Below are positions 63,636-64,000 of a stretch of DNA of 64,000 bases, one piece after another. The notes beneath the pieces were generated by a model. That model was not told the origin of the DNA. It was given only the letters and a program-made list of their open reading frames with translations, and did no database searches. The stretch is from Photobacterium sanguinicancri (GTDB taxonomy: Bacteria; Pseudomonadota; Gammaproteobacteria; Enterobacterales; Vibrionaceae): assembly GCF_024346675.1 (NCBI RefSeq), contig NZ_AP024851.1, positions 1,550,001 through 1,614,000 on the forward strand, read 5' to 3'. Numbering within the stretch: position 1 is the stretch's first letter; the number at the start of each line of letters is the position of its first letter. The translations under genes were made by a program, and so were the position numbers.

Positions 63636-64000
63636 TGGCGGATTCAAACACACTACAACAGGCTATTGAGCAGGTATTAGAACGAGTTCAAGCTGCGGGT
63701 GCCCAAGCCGATATTATTGCTAACCGTAGCAATAACTTCTCACTCAAAGCTAACGCGGGTGAATTAGACGAATACAAAGTCACCTCAGGCCAAGTGATTG
63801 GCGTTCGCGTGGTTAAAGATGCCCATGTTGCAACCAGCTATTCAGAGTCACTTGAGCCTGCGAGCTTAGATGCAATGGTTGAGCAAGCACTCGCTAATGC
63901 TAAATTTACTCAAGCGGATGAGCACCAAACCATCAGCTGTGTCGGTAGCCAGTTAACCACGAATGTCGCAGAAATTTATCAGCAAGATGACACTACCGCG
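63635..64000 (+). CDS. TldE (PmbA)-like partner subunit, N-terminal part
   Basis: The frame starts at an ATG overlapping the previous stop codon, has a very strong GGAGGGGG ribosome site, and runs off the end of the window after 122 codons. The sequence (LEEVLERVQAAGAQADII-like N-terminus, FSLKANAGELDEYKV, GVRVVKDAHVATSYSE) is the PmbA/TldE N-terminal domain. Translational coupling to the TldD-like gene suggests they form one heterodimeric protease. The zinc-site region is outside the window, so it cannot be seen whether this subunit is catalytically inactive as TldE usually is. Confidence 0.8.
   Translation, partial: MADSNTLQQAIEQVLERVQAAGAQADIIANRSNNFSLKANAGELDEYKVTSGQVIGVRVVKDAHVATSYSESLEPASLDAMVEQALANAKFTQADEHQTISCVGSQLTTNVAEIYQQDDTTA

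Noticed and set aside
1-64000. CRISPR arrays, tRNA/rRNA genes, replication origin, prophage
   Set aside because: No regularly spaced repeats, cloverleaf-forming sequence, rRNA-like stretches, DnaA-box clusters or phage genes outside the T6SS components were seen on reading through.

Overview
The window looks like a chromosome segment from a marine gammaproteobacterium of the Vibrionaceae, most likely Photobacterium or a close relative. The reasons are a Vibrio-type lipoprotein chitobiase, a linked phenylalanine/homogentisate degradation cluster, a PqiABC operon, a complete type VI secretion system (T6SS) and moderately AT-rich DNA. The genus is an inference from gene content; no rRNA or other marker gene is present. 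I found no tRNA, rRNA, CRISPR array or intact mobile element.

Layout. 1-4.9 kb: the 3' end of a DMT (EamA) transporter gene, a sodium:solute symporter, an AraC regulator, and a divergent glycine-amidinotransferase-like enzyme with repeated operator-like sequences upstream. 4.9-11.6 kb: a ROK sugar kinase, a small conserved protein, pqiABC, a lipoprotein with a ClpP-like serine-protease/crotonase signature, and a one-helix membrane protein. 12-19.8 kb: a secreted alkylsulfatase with a small SCP2-like companion, a GH20 chitobiase lipoprotein and a UshA-type 5'-nucleotidase lipoprotein, together a set for scavenging environmental polymers and esters.

19.9-52.6 kb: a T6SS island. All thirteen core components are present (TssA, B, C, E, F, G, ClpV, Hcp, VgrG, J, K, L, M). 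Accessory genes are TagF, PppA, PpkA, an FHA protein, TagJ and a second, divergent TssC paralogue. The secreted end of the main operon carries hcp, vgrG, a degenerate ketosynthase/thiolase-like protein, an Rhs effector with a predicted HNH-type nuclease tip, and a SUKH (SMI1/KNR4) immunity gene. Beyond these lies a scar: an Rhs fragment fused to an ankyrin-like probable immunity remnant, next to the broken 3' end of an IS256-family element. PpkA is read divergently from the rest. No PAAR gene, VasH-type sigma-54 activator or TagQRST sensor is visible.

52.7-59.4 kb: phenylalanine/tyrosine catabolism. phhA-phhB run leftward and hmgA-fah-maiA-aacS run rightward, with a TyrR-box-like sequence between them. 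The route goes from phenylalanine to tyrosine, and from homogentisate to fumarate plus acetoacetyl-CoA; hppD is not in the window. 59.6-64 kb: L-serine dehydratase, a YeiR-type zinc-associated GTPase preceded by a near-perfect Zur-box core, and a TldD/TldE-type protease pair whose second member runs off the end.

The features most worth following up are the second TssC paralogue, the ketosynthase-like protein between VgrG and Rhs, the Rhs/immunity scar, the amidinotransferase locus and the ClpP-like lipoprotein.
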